A stretch of DNA of 64,000 nucleotides from Hymenobacter radiodurans (GTDB lineage Bacteria; Bacteroidota; Bacteroidia; Cytophagales; Hymenobacteraceae): positions 2,636,001-2,700,000 of the forward strand of contig NZ_CP037922.1 of assembly GCF_004355185.1 (NCBI RefSeq). The letters are read 5' to 3'. The notes under the pieces were generated by a model. It was not told the origin of the DNA and did no database searches. It saw only the letters and a program-made list of their open reading frames with translations. This document shows positions 37,819 to 47,165 of this stretch, piece by piece. The position numbers and the translations under genes were made by a program. Each line of letters starts with the position of its first letter. Position 1 is the stretch's first letter.

Positions 37819-38805
37819 CTACAGCAGAAAGCCATTTTCTACTGGGTAAGGCGCAGGTATATTTTCTTCATCCAACATTTCGCGTAGATCAATCTCTATC
37901 GTGCGGGCAATGGAAGAAATAGGCACATCATTATAAGCACCCTCAAAAGGGTTTTCAGAGTAGTCGCCTATTCGGTCCACCAGAAAATACAGCCAGATTA
38001 TTACGGTCGAGAAAGGAATAGTAAGCCAATAATGCAAAGAGCGTGATTGCTCAAATATGTCGAGCAGTCCAAAAGGAATAAGCGCACAAAAAATATACAT
38101 GATCCATAGCCCGGTAGAGGCATATTGCCGGGGGAAAGGGAAATTTTTAATGCGCTCGGTCATTCCCTGCGCGTCATACAGATTGCCGATGAGGGTATGG
38201 AGCCGCACATGCTTATAGTCAGATAATTGCCCGCTGTTATATAGACGTTCGATTTCCCGGCTTTGGTTTTTTAGAATCTGGCTGGGAATGTTCGTGTACT
38301 TTTTGAGTTGGCTAAATTCCTCGGCCGATAAATAGGGGGCTACTTCAGGCTCCATCCCATCTTGGCACTCCTTTCTAAAATTCGGGGTAAAACCTAGCTT
38401 TTCAATAGGCTCATTGTGTTCCCACGTTCTCCCTTTTCGCATCGTGTGCTTGAGGGCAAGGAGCCATGCCAAGTGACGGTGAATGGTTCTTTTCTTCCAT
38501 TCATCGCTACTCTCTGGCCCCGGCATGGTCAGGATGGCCGTAGCTAACGTTCGGCTTTCATTAATAATTCTGCCCCATATTTTTCTCGCCTCCCAGGTAC
38601 GGTCGTATGAGCTGTTATTTTTAAAGCTCAGGAAAAAGGCCACCGCAATGCCAATCACAGAAATGGGCTGCCAAGGCAAGGCAAAGGGAATATGCGTGGT
38701 TTCATACACCACAATAATTGCTGCGGAATAAAGCAACCCATACAGCAGTGATTTTCGCGACCACCGGATTGTCATCCAAAGGCTGTAATAGCGTTTTATG
38801 TACAT
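37819..38805 (-). CDS. Bestrophin-family membrane protein
   Basis: A 328-residue protein of the bacterial bestrophin family (UPF0187), predicted ion channels of the inner membrane. From the ATG at 38805 it reads MYIKRYYSLWMTIRWSRKSLLYGLLYSA. Then comes IPFALPWQPISVIGIAVAFFLSFKNNSSYDRTWEARKIWGRIINESR, the most conserved part of the family. Near the end are the helix pair around IPFGLLDIFEQSR and the motif IGDYSENPFEGAYNDVPISSIARTIEIDLREML. The frame extends to 38910, but the extra part is not family-like. The base composition is lower in GC than its surroundings. Confidence 0.88.
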   Translation of the reverse strand: MYIKRYYSLWMTIRWSRKSLLYGLLYSAAIIVVYETTHIPFALPWQPISVIGIAVAFFLSFKNNSSYDRTWEARKIWGRIINESRTLATAILTMPGPESSDEWKKRTIHRHLAWLLALKHTMRKGRTWEHNEPIEKLGFTPNFRKECQDGMEPEVAPYLSAEEFSQLKKYTNIPSQILKNQSREIERLYNSGQLSDYKHVRLHTLIGNLYDAQGMTERIKNFPFPRQYASTGLWIMYIFCALIPFGLLDIFEQSRSLHYWLTIPFSTVIIWLYFLVDRIGDYSENPFEGAYNDVPISSIARTIEIDLREMLDEENIPAPYPVENGFLL

Positions 38806-38988
38806 CCTGTTTCCATTTTGGTTGAAGCTAAAACCTGTTAAACATCCCGAATGAAATGGCGAAGGCCGGATAAATATAGGGCTCCCCAGGCTGCTCCTCA
38901 ACTGGCGCACGCTTGCTAGCTCATGACTTTAAGGGTTGTACCTACACTGCCGTAAAGCGATAAACTGTAGACGCGCCAGTTGAAAAGT

Positions 38989-39408
38989 TTATTTTGAATT
39001 AATTGATAAAATATCCTTTTCCATTTTAGCAAAGGTTTTCTCATTGAGTTTTATTACGGCAACAGGAGGGTCTCCAATGATTAATTCTTTAAAGTCTAAA
39101 AAAATGAATTTTTTATCTCGTACTTCTTTTATAGCCTTCCAAGGAATGAGTATTGGGTCATGAAACAAACGAAATAAGATGATGGGTTTTAAATAAAGCC
39201 CTTCACTGTTATACTCTAGCAGAAGTGAATTATTGTAGTTAGTTTTATTTATCGAAGCAGAAATCAACCCTATCCGCTTGCCAACAAATTTATCATTTGC
39301 TTTATAGTGTGAGACAAGGTCGCTCCAACCGAATTTAGAAATAATACAGGTAACAAATACCCATATGCTAATAAAGAAGATGGGGAAAAGATAAACGAGA
39401 TATTCCAT
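38989..39408 (-). CDS. Membrane-anchored small protein, unknown
   Basis: A 139-residue protein with one N-terminal membrane helix (YLVYLFPIFFISIWVFVTCII) and a soluble part containing GWSDLVSHYKANDKFVGKRIGLISASI and a segment like a PH-like fold (DPILIPWKAIKEVRDKKFIFLDFKELIIG). No function is recognised. It is strongly AT-rich like the gene at 37280. It is on the same strand as the bestrophin, 183 bases upstream of it. Confidence 0.55.
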   Translation of the reverse strand: MEYLVYLFPIFFISIWVFVTCIISKFGWSDLVSHYKANDKFVGKRIGLISASINKTNYNNSLLLEYNSEGLYLKPIILFRLFHDPILIPWKAIKEVRDKKFIFLDFKELIIGDPPVAVIKLNEKTFAKMEKDILSINSK

Positions 39409-39602
39409 TGGCTTTTCTAATTATTTTTCTGGTGTTCATTGCAGCCAACATCTATGTTGGCGCTACCGAACATTTACCGAGTAGCGGGTATATTACGGAC
39501 GGTAGACGAATTGCCACTACCCCTCCCGAAACTGTAGCGGTAATCAGCAGCGGAAGCTGAAACTCAAGGTAGGCGGTTTCACTGGGTTCGCCCAAACTTC
39601 TG

Positions 39603-39640
39603 TTTGGTTTGCAGTCCTTCGGCTGGTGGGTCTACCTTTG
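39603..39640 (+). promoter_or_regulatory. Promoter of the fumarylacetoacetase gene
   Basis: TTTG at 39608-39611 (another at 39603) is followed after 21 bases by TACCTTTG at 39633-39640. Both halves match the Bacteroidota consensus. The chosen ATG is 25 bases downstream, which excludes the in-frame start at 39609. Confidence 0.6.
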
Positions 39641-39665
39641 CCCCTCCTACTACCAAGCACCTTCT

Positions 39666-40946
39666 ATGGCTAGCCCCAACGACCCCACGCTCCGCTCCTG
39701 GATTGACATTCCGCCTACCAGCGACTTCCCCATTCAGAACTTACCGTTTGGCGTGTTTGAAACGCCGGAGCGCGGCACGCGCCTGGGCGTGGCCATCGGC
39801 GACTATGTGCTGGATTTGTACGCCGTTTGTCAGTATGGCTTTTTTGAAGATCTGGACTTAGGACCGGCTCAGCCCAAGGTGTTTCGGCGGCGTTCGTTGA
39901 ACGCGTTTATTGCCATGGGTAGACCTGTATGGCGGGCCGTGCGCCAGCGCGTGAGTGAACTGCTGCGCCACGACAATCCGGCGCTGCGGGAGGAAGAAGC
40001 GATGCGCGCCTGTTTGCTGCGCCAAAGCGAGGTGGAAATGCTGCGCCCCGTGAAGCCCAACAACTACACCGACTTCTATTCGAGCATAGAGCACGCGACC
40101 AACGTGGGCACCATGTTCCGCGACCCGAATAATGCCTTGTTGCCTAATTGGCGCCACATTCCGATTGGCTACCACGGGCGGGCCAGCAGCATTGTAGTGT
40201 CGGGTACCCCTATCCGTCGTCCCAATGGGCAGCGTAAAGCCCCTGATGCCGATGCACCTACGTTTGGCCCGTCGCAGCAGCTGGATTTTGAGCTGGAAGT
40301 GGCTTTTGTGAGTGGTCGCACTACCGAGCTTGGTTCGCCAGTGCCCATACAGCATGCCGAAGAACATATTTTTGGGTTGGTGCTGTTTAACGACTGGAGC
40401 GCCCGCGACATTCAGGCCTGGGAGTACGTGCCGCTGGGGCCGTTTTTAGGCAAGAGCTTTGGCAGTAGTATTTCGCCCTGGGTGGTAACGCTGGATGCGC
40501 TGGAGCCCTTCCGTGTGGCTGGACCTGTCCAAGAGCCGGAGCCACTGTTGTACTTGCGGCAGTTGGATGCGCACAACTTTGATATTAATCTGGAGGTCGT
40601 GATTCAGCCTGAAAATGCCCCCCAGACGGTAGTTAGCCAAACCAACTTCCGGCACATGTACTGGAGCATGGCCCAGCAGCTCACCCACCAAACCAGCAAT
40701 GGCTGCAACCTGCAAGTAGGCGACCTCTACGCCAGCGGTACCATCAGCGGCGCCACACCTGACTCCCTGGGTTCTATGTTGGAGCTGGCCTGGAAAGGCA
40801 CTCGCCCAGTGCCCTTAGCCGACGGTTCGGAGCGCAAGTTTCTGCTGGATGGCGACACAGTGACAATGCGTGGCTTCGCGCAGAAAGATGGTATTCGGGT
40901 TGGATTTGGCGAAGTAAGCGGGATGATTTTGCCCCCCAAGGAGTAA
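39666..40946 (+). CDS. fahA: Fumarylacetoacetase
   Basis: Final enzyme of tyrosine/homogentisate breakdown, splitting 4-fumarylacetoacetate into fumarate and acetoacetate. The 426-residue protein has the N-terminal FAH domain (about 15-120) and the catalytic domain. The latter shows NYTDFYSSIEHATNVGTMFRDP, GYHGRASSIVVSGTPI, LDFELEVAFVSG, HIFGLVLFNDWSARDIQAWEYVPLGPFLGKSF, and GDLYASGTISGATPDSLGSMLEL. Metal and substrate residues (D in FNDWSARD, E in FELE) are present. The start at 39666 agrees with a promoter just upstream. No other tyrosine-pathway gene is nearby. Confidence 0.95.
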   Translation: MASPNDPTLRSWIDIPPTSDFPIQNLPFGVFETPERGTRLGVAIGDYVLDLYAVCQYGFFEDLDLGPAQPKVFRRRSLNAFIAMGRPVWRAVRQRVSELLRHDNPALREEEAMRACLLRQSEVEMLRPVKPNNYTDFYSSIEHATNVGTMFRDPNNALLPNWRHIPIGYHGRASSIVVSGTPIRRPNGQRKAPDADAPTFGPSQQLDFELEVAFVSGRTTELGSPVPIQHAEEHIFGLVLFNDWSARDIQAWEYVPLGPFLGKSFGSSISPWVVTLDALEPFRVAGPVQEPEPLLYLRQLDAHNFDINLEVVIQPENAPQTVVSQTNFRHMYWSMAQQLTHQTSNGCNLQVGDLYASGTISGATPDSLGSMLELAWKGTRPVPLADGSERKFLLDGDTVTMRGFAQKDGIRVGFGEVSGMILPPKE

Positions 40947-40969
40947 TTTATCAGCATGCATACCCGGCG

Positions 40970-41000
40970 AAATGCTGCTTCCATCGGAGGCGGCATTTTT
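40970..41000 (+). terminator. Terminator after fahA
   Basis: AAATGCTGCTTCC and GGAGGCGGCATTTTT pair with two mismatches, 24 bases after the stop codon, followed by a T tract. Confidence 0.6.
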
Positions 41001-41261
41001 CGTTTCCATATCTCTCTAGCGAAGAGAAATTTGCGAATGCGCTACGTATAAGCACGACTGCGTAGGTATAGCGCGCAACTGCGTCTGGGTTTTAATACGT
41101 ATTTCGGTGCCAATTGACCCGATTCCGCAACTTTAGAAATACAGGGTAGTACCATTTACCACCGCTACAATACCCGTAACAGATTCAGAATTTCTGCGAA
41201 TCTGTGGGCGAGGCACTGTAGCGAACTGAACTCCTACCCACTACCTAAACGCCGGAAACGT

Positions 41262-42416
41262 ATGTTAGCTATGGAATACCGGGGCCCGAAAAGGGTCCGT
41301 GCCGTCCAAAAACCAATGCCCGAAATCAAGCACCCTCAGGATGCAATTGTGCGGGTAACCCGAACCTGTATTTGTGGCTCTGACCTGCACTTATACAACG
41401 GCAACGTGCCAGACACCCGTGTAGGCTCAACCTTCGGGCACGAGTTTGTGGGAATTGTAGAGGAAGTTGGCCCTGATGTAACCAAGATCAAGGTAGGCGA
41501 CCAAGTATTGGTGCCCTTCAACGTAGCCTGCGGCGAGTGCCACTTCTGTAAGCAAGGAATGTTTGGCAACTGCCACGAGTCCAACACGATGGCTACAGCG
41601 GTGGGGGCTATTTTTGGCTACTCACACACGGCCGGCGGCTTCGACGGCGGACAGGCTGAATATGCCCGCGTACCGTATGCCAACGTCGGCCCGACGGTTA
41701 TTCCGGCCGGCATGGACCCCGACGATGCTGTACTGCTAACCGACGTGGTGCCTACGGGCTACCAAGCGGCCGAAATGGCGGGTATTCAAACCGGTGATAC
41801 GGTAGTAGTATTTGGTGCGGGCCCGGTGGGTATTATGGCCGCGCGCTGCTCGTGGCTGTTTGGTGCCGGACGGGTTATCGTGCTCGATAATGTGGACTAC
41901 CGACTGGAATTTGTGCGCAATTATGCCCCCTGCGAGGTGTATAATTTCGACGAGATCGGGGACCCGGTGCTGTTTATCAAGAAGATAACGGACTGGATGG
42001 GTGCCGACTGCGTAATTGACGCCGTAGGTGCTGAAGCGACCGGCAACGCGATGCAAAGCATTACGGGTCGTAAACTTTTGCTGCAAGCGGGTTCGGCCAC
42101 GGCGCTGCACTGGGCCATTAATTCGGTGAAGAAAGGCGGCGTGGTGTCGATTGTGGGCGTGTATGGCCCAACTGATAACTTGGTGCCCATTGGCAACATG
42201 ATGAACAAAGGCCTTACCATGCGCGGCAACCAAACGTCGGTAAAGCGCTTGCTGCCGCGTTTGATTGACCACGTGATGAACGGTACGCTCAACCCAAAGG
42301 CAATGATTACCCATCGCTTGCCCCTGGAGGAAGTAGCCGATGGCTACCGCATGTTCTCCGCCAAGCTAGATAACTGCATCAAAACCGTTCTGATTCCCCC
42401 ATCCGCCAACAAGTAA
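41262..42416 (+). CDS. Zinc-dependent alcohol dehydrogenase (formaldehyde-dehydrogenase-like)
   Basis: A 384-residue medium-chain dehydrogenase. Catalytic zinc ligands are the Cys in CICGSDLHLY and the His/Glu of FGHEFVG. The structural zinc site is CGECHFCKQGMFGNC. The Rossmann motif is VVVFGAGPVGIMAARC, followed by VLDNVDYRLEF, whose Asp favours NAD over NADP. The length and the insertion around FGYSHTAGGFDGGQAEYARVP match the glutathione-independent formaldehyde dehydrogenase-like branch common in stress gene clusters. A small protein gene follows 12 bases later and is probably cotranscribed. The natural substrate is not known. Confidence 0.9.
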   Translation: MLAMEYRGPKRVRAVQKPMPEIKHPQDAIVRVTRTCICGSDLHLYNGNVPDTRVGSTFGHEFVGIVEEVGPDVTKIKVGDQVLVPFNVACGECHFCKQGMFGNCHESNTMATAVGAIFGYSHTAGGFDGGQAEYARVPYANVGPTVIPAGMDPDDAVLLTDVVPTGYQAAEMAGIQTGDTVVVFGAGPVGIMAARCSWLFGAGRVIVLDNVDYRLEFVRNYAPCEVYNFDEIGDPVLFIKKITDWMGADCVIDAVGAEATGNAMQSITGRKLLLQAGSATALHWAINSVKKGGVVSIVGVYGPTDNLVPIGNMMNKGLTMRGNQTSVKRLLPRLIDHVMNGTLNPKAMITHRLPLEEVADGYRMFSAKLDNCIKTVLIPPSANK

Positions 42417-42428
42417 AGCCGACTGATC

Positions 42429-42992
42429 ATGGAAAATTCAATAAAAGACTACAAGCAGATAAAAGGCTGGGGAGTTGACGCGGACCCTAAAAACGACCCA
42501 ACTTATCCGATGCGTAATCGGATGAACGTGTCGCAGGACCCTGACAGCAAATCGCATCCCTCGCCGATGCAGCATGACGACACGGAGCTGTTGAAATCGA
42601 ATGAGCGGCCTCGCGTATCGACGGTGTATGGAACTACTGTGCCTCCCAGCGGGCTGAGTGGCATGATTCGGCGCTTGGCCTTCCGCTACAGCGAAAACGA
42701 GTATCGCCACTGGCTGCCCCTCCTGGTTGCCGATCGGGTGCAGGTAGTAGAAGGTATCTTGGAGGATCTCGCCAGTGGCACAGTTCCCAATATTTTTGCT
42801 GAAAAAGGGTACGCTATGGAGTGGAAACACAACCGCACAGCCTTTATAACCAAGATGGCGGCCATTGCGGCCGTTACGGCTGGTGTCGTGGTTTTGCTCA
42901 CCTCCGATTCAGATAAAAAGAACAAAAACTCGCGCAAGCGCAAAGGCTATAAAAAGGGCTATCGCGGATATTCTGATACGCACGCCTTGTAG
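42429..42992 (+). CDS. Small protein with one membrane helix, unknown
   Basis: A 187-residue protein. The first 70 residues are polar and rich in Asp, Asn and Pro. The middle contains GLSGMIRRLAFRYSENEYRHWLPLLVADRVQVVEGILEDLASG, a helical stretch. A membrane helix at about 141-158 (MAAIAAVTAGVVVLL) is followed by a very basic tail with KKNKNSRKRKGYKKGYRGY. No family is recognised. The 12-base spacing from the dehydrogenase gene and the shared terminator suggest one operon. Confidence 0.7.
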   Translation: MENSIKDYKQIKGWGVDADPKNDPTYPMRNRMNVSQDPDSKSHPSPMQHDDTELLKSNERPRVSTVYGTTVPPSGLSGMIRRLAFRYSENEYRHWLPLLVADRVQVVEGILEDLASGTVPNIFAEKGYAMEWKHNRTAFITKMAAIAAVTAGVVVLLTSDSDKKNKNSRKRKGYKKGYRGYSDTHAL

Positions 42993-43005
42993 CATCCTAG
43001 TTCAT

Positions 43006-43043
43006 TAAAAAAGCCCCCAGATATATTCTGGGGGGCTTTTTTG
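43006..43043. terminator. Bidirectional terminator between the 42429 gene and acs
   Basis: An A-tract, AGCCCCCAGA, a short AT loop, TCTGGGGGGCT and a T-tract lie between convergent genes. The arms differ by one base in the C/G run (five against six). Confidence 0.8.
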
Positions 43044-43081
43044 CTTTAGAATCTACTGCTCAAATAGTGCGTCTCTACACG

Positions 43082-44992
43082 CTACTTTTTACCGGCGATA
43101 ATCTCTTCTACGATGCCAGGGTCGAGCAAAGTAGTGGTGTCGCCGAGGTTACTGGTTTCGCCTTCTGCCACCTTGCGCAGGATGCGGCGCATGATTTTGC
43201 CGGAGCGCGTTTTGGGCAAACCGGACACAATCTGAATCTTGTCGGGCTTGGCGATTTTGCCAATTTCAGCCACCACGGTTTCGATAATGCTGGCTTCCAC
43301 GTGTGACATTTCGTTGGGCTTCACAGGCTCGCCGCAAATAACGAACGCATAAATGCCCTGCCCTTTCACATCGTGCGGGTAACCAACCACCGCCGACTCC
43401 ACCACGTAGGCGTTTTCGTTGATGGCATTCTCAATTTCGGCCGTGCCGAAGCGGTGACCCGATACGTTGATGACATCATCGACGCGGCCAATGATACGGT
43501 ACATGCCGTCCTTGTCGCGGCGGGCGCCGTCGCCGGTGAAATAGTAACCGGGGTAGGCGCCAAAGTAAGTTTGGCGGCAGCGTTCATGGTCGCCGTAGGT
43601 GGTGCGAATAATGCCCGGCCACGGATACTTGATAGCGAGGTAGCCTTCCTCTTCGTTGCCCTCAATTTCTTTGCCTTCTTGGGTAAGCAACACGGGCTGC
43701 ACGCCGGGCAGCGGCTGGCCGGCGTGGGCTGGTTTGAGCGGAGAAATGCCCCCCAGCGCCGAAATCATGATGCCGCCGGTTTCGGTTTGCCACCACGTAT
43801 CCACGATGGGGCAGCGCTCCTTGCCTACGTGGGTGTGGTACCAATCCCAGGCTTCCACGTTGATGGGCTCGCCCACAGTACCCAATATGCGGAGGGAATC
43901 GAGGGAGTAGCTGAGCACGTTATCAAGAGGCGTAGCCATGAGCGACCGGATAGCGGTTGGAGCCGTGTAGAATATATTAACGCCGTGCTTGTCAATTACT
44001 TCCCAGAAGCGCCCGGCGCTAGGATACGTCGGAATGCCTTCGAACATGAGCGTAGTGGCTCCGCTCAGTAGTGGCCCGTAAAGCAGGTAGCTGTGGCCCG
44101 TCACCCAGCCAATATCGGCGGTGCACCAGTACACGTCGTTTTCATTTACCTGAAATACATTGCGGAACGTGTAGTCAGCCCATACCATGTAGCCGGCCTG
44201 GGTATGTACTACCCCTTTTGGCTTGCCGGTGCTGCCCGACGTGTAGAGGATGAAAAGCATATCCTCCGCGTCCATTTCCTCAGCCGGACACGATTTTTCA
44301 GCCTCCAACACTTCCTCATGGTACCACACGTCGCGGCCTTCGTGCATGTGTACCGGCCAGCCCAAGTGCTCCACCACAATCACGCGGCGTACGCTGGGGC
44401 AGGTTTCCAGCGCCTCATCCACTACCCGCTTCACCGGAATCTGGCGGGCGCCGCGGTTGAGGCCATCGGAAGTGAGGACGGTACTCGCCTGCGCGTCGTT
44501 CACGCGGTCGGCAATGGCGGTGGCGGAAAAGCCAGCAAACACCACCGAATGCACTGCCCCAATGCGGGCGCAGGCCAGCACGGCAATAGCCAGCTGCGGA
44601 ATCATAGGCATGTAGATGCACACCCGGTCGCCTTTCTCCACGCCGTTATTGTGCAGCACGTTGGCAAATTTGCAAACTTCCTGGTGCAGCTCGCGGTAGG
44701 TATAGCGAATCTGACGGACTTTGGGGTCATTGGGCTCCCAGATGAGCGCCAATTTGTTGCCGCGCGTGGCGAGGTGGCGGTCGAGGCAGTTTTCGGTGAT
44801 ATTGAGCTTGGCGCCGCTAAACCATTCATTGTGCCCGCCAACGAGGTCGGCCTTGACTACCGTATCCCACTTGCGGCGCCAGGTAAAGGGCTCGGCCACG
44901 TCCGCCCAGAATTGCTCGGGATTCTCGACGCTGCGCTTGTAAGCGTCGGTGTATTCTTCGTAGGTGCGAATGCGCGAATGTTGAGTGGGCAT
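43082..44992 (-). CDS. acs: Acetyl-CoA synthetase
   Basis: Activates acetate to acetyl-CoA through acetyl-AMP. The 636-residue protein (ATG at 44992) starts RIRTYEEYTDAYKRSVENPEQFW. It has the AMP-binding core LFILYTSGSTGKPKGVVHTQAGY, DIGWVTGHSYLLYGPL, FYTAPTAIRSLM and the acetate-pocket motif DTWWQTETGGIMI with its Trp. GRVDDVINVSGHRFGTAEIE follows, and the C-terminal LPKTRSGKIMRRILRK contains the Lys normally acetylated to switch the enzyme off. It is the last gene of a minus-strand series with prpE, a sensor kinase, a response regulator and transporters. Confidence 0.97.
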   Translation of the reverse strand: MPTQHSRIRTYEEYTDAYKRSVENPEQFWADVAEPFTWRRKWDTVVKADLVGGHNEWFSGAKLNITENCLDRHLATRGNKLALIWEPNDPKVRQIRYTYRELHQEVCKFANVLHNNGVEKGDRVCIYMPMIPQLAIAVLACARIGAVHSVVFAGFSATAIADRVNDAQASTVLTSDGLNRGARQIPVKRVVDEALETCPSVRRVIVVEHLGWPVHMHEGRDVWYHEEVLEAEKSCPAEEMDAEDMLFILYTSGSTGKPKGVVHTQAGYMVWADYTFRNVFQVNENDVYWCTADIGWVTGHSYLLYGPLLSGATTLMFEGIPTYPSAGRFWEVIDKHGVNIFYTAPTAIRSLMATPLDNVLSYSLDSLRILGTVGEPINVEAWDWYHTHVGKERCPIVDTWWQTETGGIMISALGGISPLKPAHAGQPLPGVQPVLLTQEGKEIEGNEEEGYLAIKYPWPGIIRTTYGDHERCRQTYFGAYPGYYFTGDGARRDKDGMYRIIGRVDDVINVSGHRFGTAEIENAINENAYVVESAVVGYPHDVKGQGIYAFVICGEPVKPNEMSHVEASIIETVVAEIGKIAKPDKIQIVSGLPKTRSGKIMRRILRKVAEGETSNLGDTTTLLDPGIVEEIIAGKK

Positions 44993-45079
44993 AATAGGGA
45001 GAGTAGGTTGTGTGGAAGGTTCGACTAAGTGAGGCAGCAAGGCTACCTCTGTGATAAGTATTGAGTGTTAATGCAGGAG

Positions 45080-47003
45080 TTATACTTTCTCAAAGGCGGC
45101 TCCTATTCCCCGCCGCTCCAGGCCCGCCCGAATTTCATCGAGAATCAGTGGGTCGTCGATGGTTGAAGGGATGCTGAACTGCTCGCCGTCGGCTAGTTGA
45201 CGCATGGTTTTGCGCAGGATTTTGCCCGAGCGAGTTTTGGGCAATCGTTTTACTATCAGTACTTGTCGGAAGCAGGCGACGGCTCCAATCTGGGAGCGAA
45301 TTATCTGCACCAATTCCTGTTCTAGCGCCTCTTCGGCTATGGTTTGGCCATCTTTCAGCACAATTAAGCCAATGGGTCGCTGCCCCCGCAGCTCGTCGGC
45401 AATGCCCAACACGGCGCACTCGGCCACGGCTGGGTGGGCGGCCAACAGTTCCTCCATCTCGCCCGTGCTGAGGCGGTGCCCGGCCACGTTCATCACGTCA
45501 TCTACCCGGCCCATAATAAATAGGTAGCCCTCCGCGTCGCGGAAACCGCCGTCGCCGCTGAGGTAGTAGCCAGGAAAGGTGTTCAGGTAGGATTTGCGGA
45601 ACCGCTCATCATCCAGCCAAAGCGTGGGCAAACAGCCAGGCGGCAACGGCAGACGCACTGCCACCAGCCCGGTAGTACCAGCGGGCACCTCGTGGCCGGC
45701 TTCATCCAGAATCCGGACATCATAGCCCGGCACCGGGTGGCCAGCGCTGCCAGCGCGAGCGGGGGCATTTCCGTCAGGCCAACCAGCGTAGCCAGCATCG
45801 GCCAGCCCGATTCAGTTTGCCACCAATGGTCAATTACGGGAACGCCCAGGGTTTGGGCGGCCCACTCGTACGTGGCAGGATCGCAGCGCTCTCCGGCCAG
45901 AAACAGGTGGCGCAAGCGGCTCAGATCGTACTGCTTCACTAATTCGCCCCCCGGGTCTTCTTTTTTAATGGCACGAATGGCGGTGGGCGCCGTAAAAATC
46001 ACGTTCGCGCCGTAGTCGGCGGCTAAGCGCCAAAAGGTACCAGCATCGGGCGTACGAACGGGTTTGCCTTCAAACAGTATCGTGGTGCAGCCGTGCAGCA
46101 ATGGACCGTAAACAATGTAGCTGTGACCGACTGCCCACCCGATATCAGAACCCGAGAACATAGTTTCGCCGGGAGCCAGACCATAAATGGCGCTCATGCT
46201 GTACTTCAGCGCTACGGCGTGCCCGCCATTGTCGCGCACTACGCCTTTTGGTTTGCCAGTAGTGCCGGAAGTGTATAGGATGTAAAGCGGGTCGGTGGCC
46301 TGCACGGGCACGCACGCCTGCGGTTTGGCTTTCAGCATCTCTTGGTAATCTACGTCACGGCCCGGTTGCAAATCTGCTTGCACGAAATTGCGCTGGAGCA
46401 CCACCGTGTAATCGGGCTTGTGGGCGGCCAGCGCAATGGCTTCGTCGAGCAGGGGTTTGTAGGGGATAATCTTGTCAATCTCGATTCCGCCCGAAGCCGA
46501 CACAATAACTTTGGGTTGAGCATGATCGATGCGTATGGCCAGCTCGTGGGGGCAAATCCTCCAAAAACCACGGAGTGCACCGCCCCCAGACGTGCACATG
46601 CTAGCATAGCGACTACAGCTTCCGGCACGTTGGGCATATAAATAATGACCCGATCCCCTTTCACCACGCCCAAATCGCGCAGCCCGCCGGCGAAGCGCGC
46701 CGTCAAATCTTGCAGCTCCTGATAAGTGTAGCGCTGCTTGGTTTGCGCGACGGGCGAGTCATAGATCAGGGCTACCTGCTGCGCGCGGCCGGTGTCGACA
46801 TGAAGGTCGAGGGCGAGGTAGCAGGTGTTGAGCATACCACCTTTAAACCAGCGGTAGAAGCCGTTTTCGTCTTGAGAAAGTATTTCCTTGGGTTGGTCGA
46901 ACCATGTTATTTGCCGGGCCTGCGCCGCCCAGAAGGCGGCGGGGTCGGCGAGGCTGGCGGCATGGGCCGCAGCGTAAGCAGACGGTTGGGGGGCATTTTT
47001 CAT
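45080..47003 (-). CDS. prpE: Propionyl-CoA synthetase, doubly frameshifted
   Basis: An acyl-CoA synthetase of the PrpE type, activating propionate. The start MKNAPQPSAYAAAHAASLADPAAFWAA is at 47003. The motif LYILYTSGTTGKPKGVVRDNGGH, with the Asp-Asn-Gly-Gly characteristic of PrpE, is followed by DIGWAVGHSYIVYGPLL, HWWQTESGWPML and LPKTRSGKILRKTMRQ. The frame breaks twice, at the G runs 46548-46552 and 45761-45765 (plus strand). One more base in each restores GGFAPHELAIRIDHAQ and TEMPPARAGSAGHPVPGYD, giving 641 residues. It lies 87 bases before acs, so both acids may be activated from one transcript. Confidence 0.88.
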
Positions 47004-47054
47004 GAAACTGACAAGTAAGTACTGTCCGATTGGGTGAGAACACTCTTCTAAAAC

Positions 47055-47148
47055 GTCATGCAGCGCAAAGTGAAGCATCTCCATATGTTTAGCAAGGTTA
47101 GTACCCTCTCATCAGCACGCCAGATGCTTCACTGCATTCTGCATGCGG
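47055..47148. repeat. Palindromic interspersed repeat
   Basis: Two inverted arms, 47055-47080 and about 47122-47148, share ATGCAG and AGTGAAGCATCT in mirror orientation around a 41-base centre. The whole unit fills the gap between prpE and the response-regulator gene. A related half copy is at 12981-13042. It resembles a REP or MITE-like element; no open frame is inside. Confidence 0.65.
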
Positions 47149-47165
47149 GTCAGGTACATTGACTA

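Noticed and set aside
41040..41260. Possible small RNA or tRNA between fahA and the alcohol dehydrogenase
   Set aside because: I looked for cloverleaf arms and a CCA-type end and found none; the segment is probably promoter and leader only.
43373..44071. 232-residue frame opposite acs
   Set aside because: Same reason: antisense shadow of the AMP-binding core, no domain of its own.
44093..45028. 311-residue frame opposite acs
   Set aside because: Long antisense frame over a clear acetyl-CoA synthetase; a composition effect of high-GC coding sequence.
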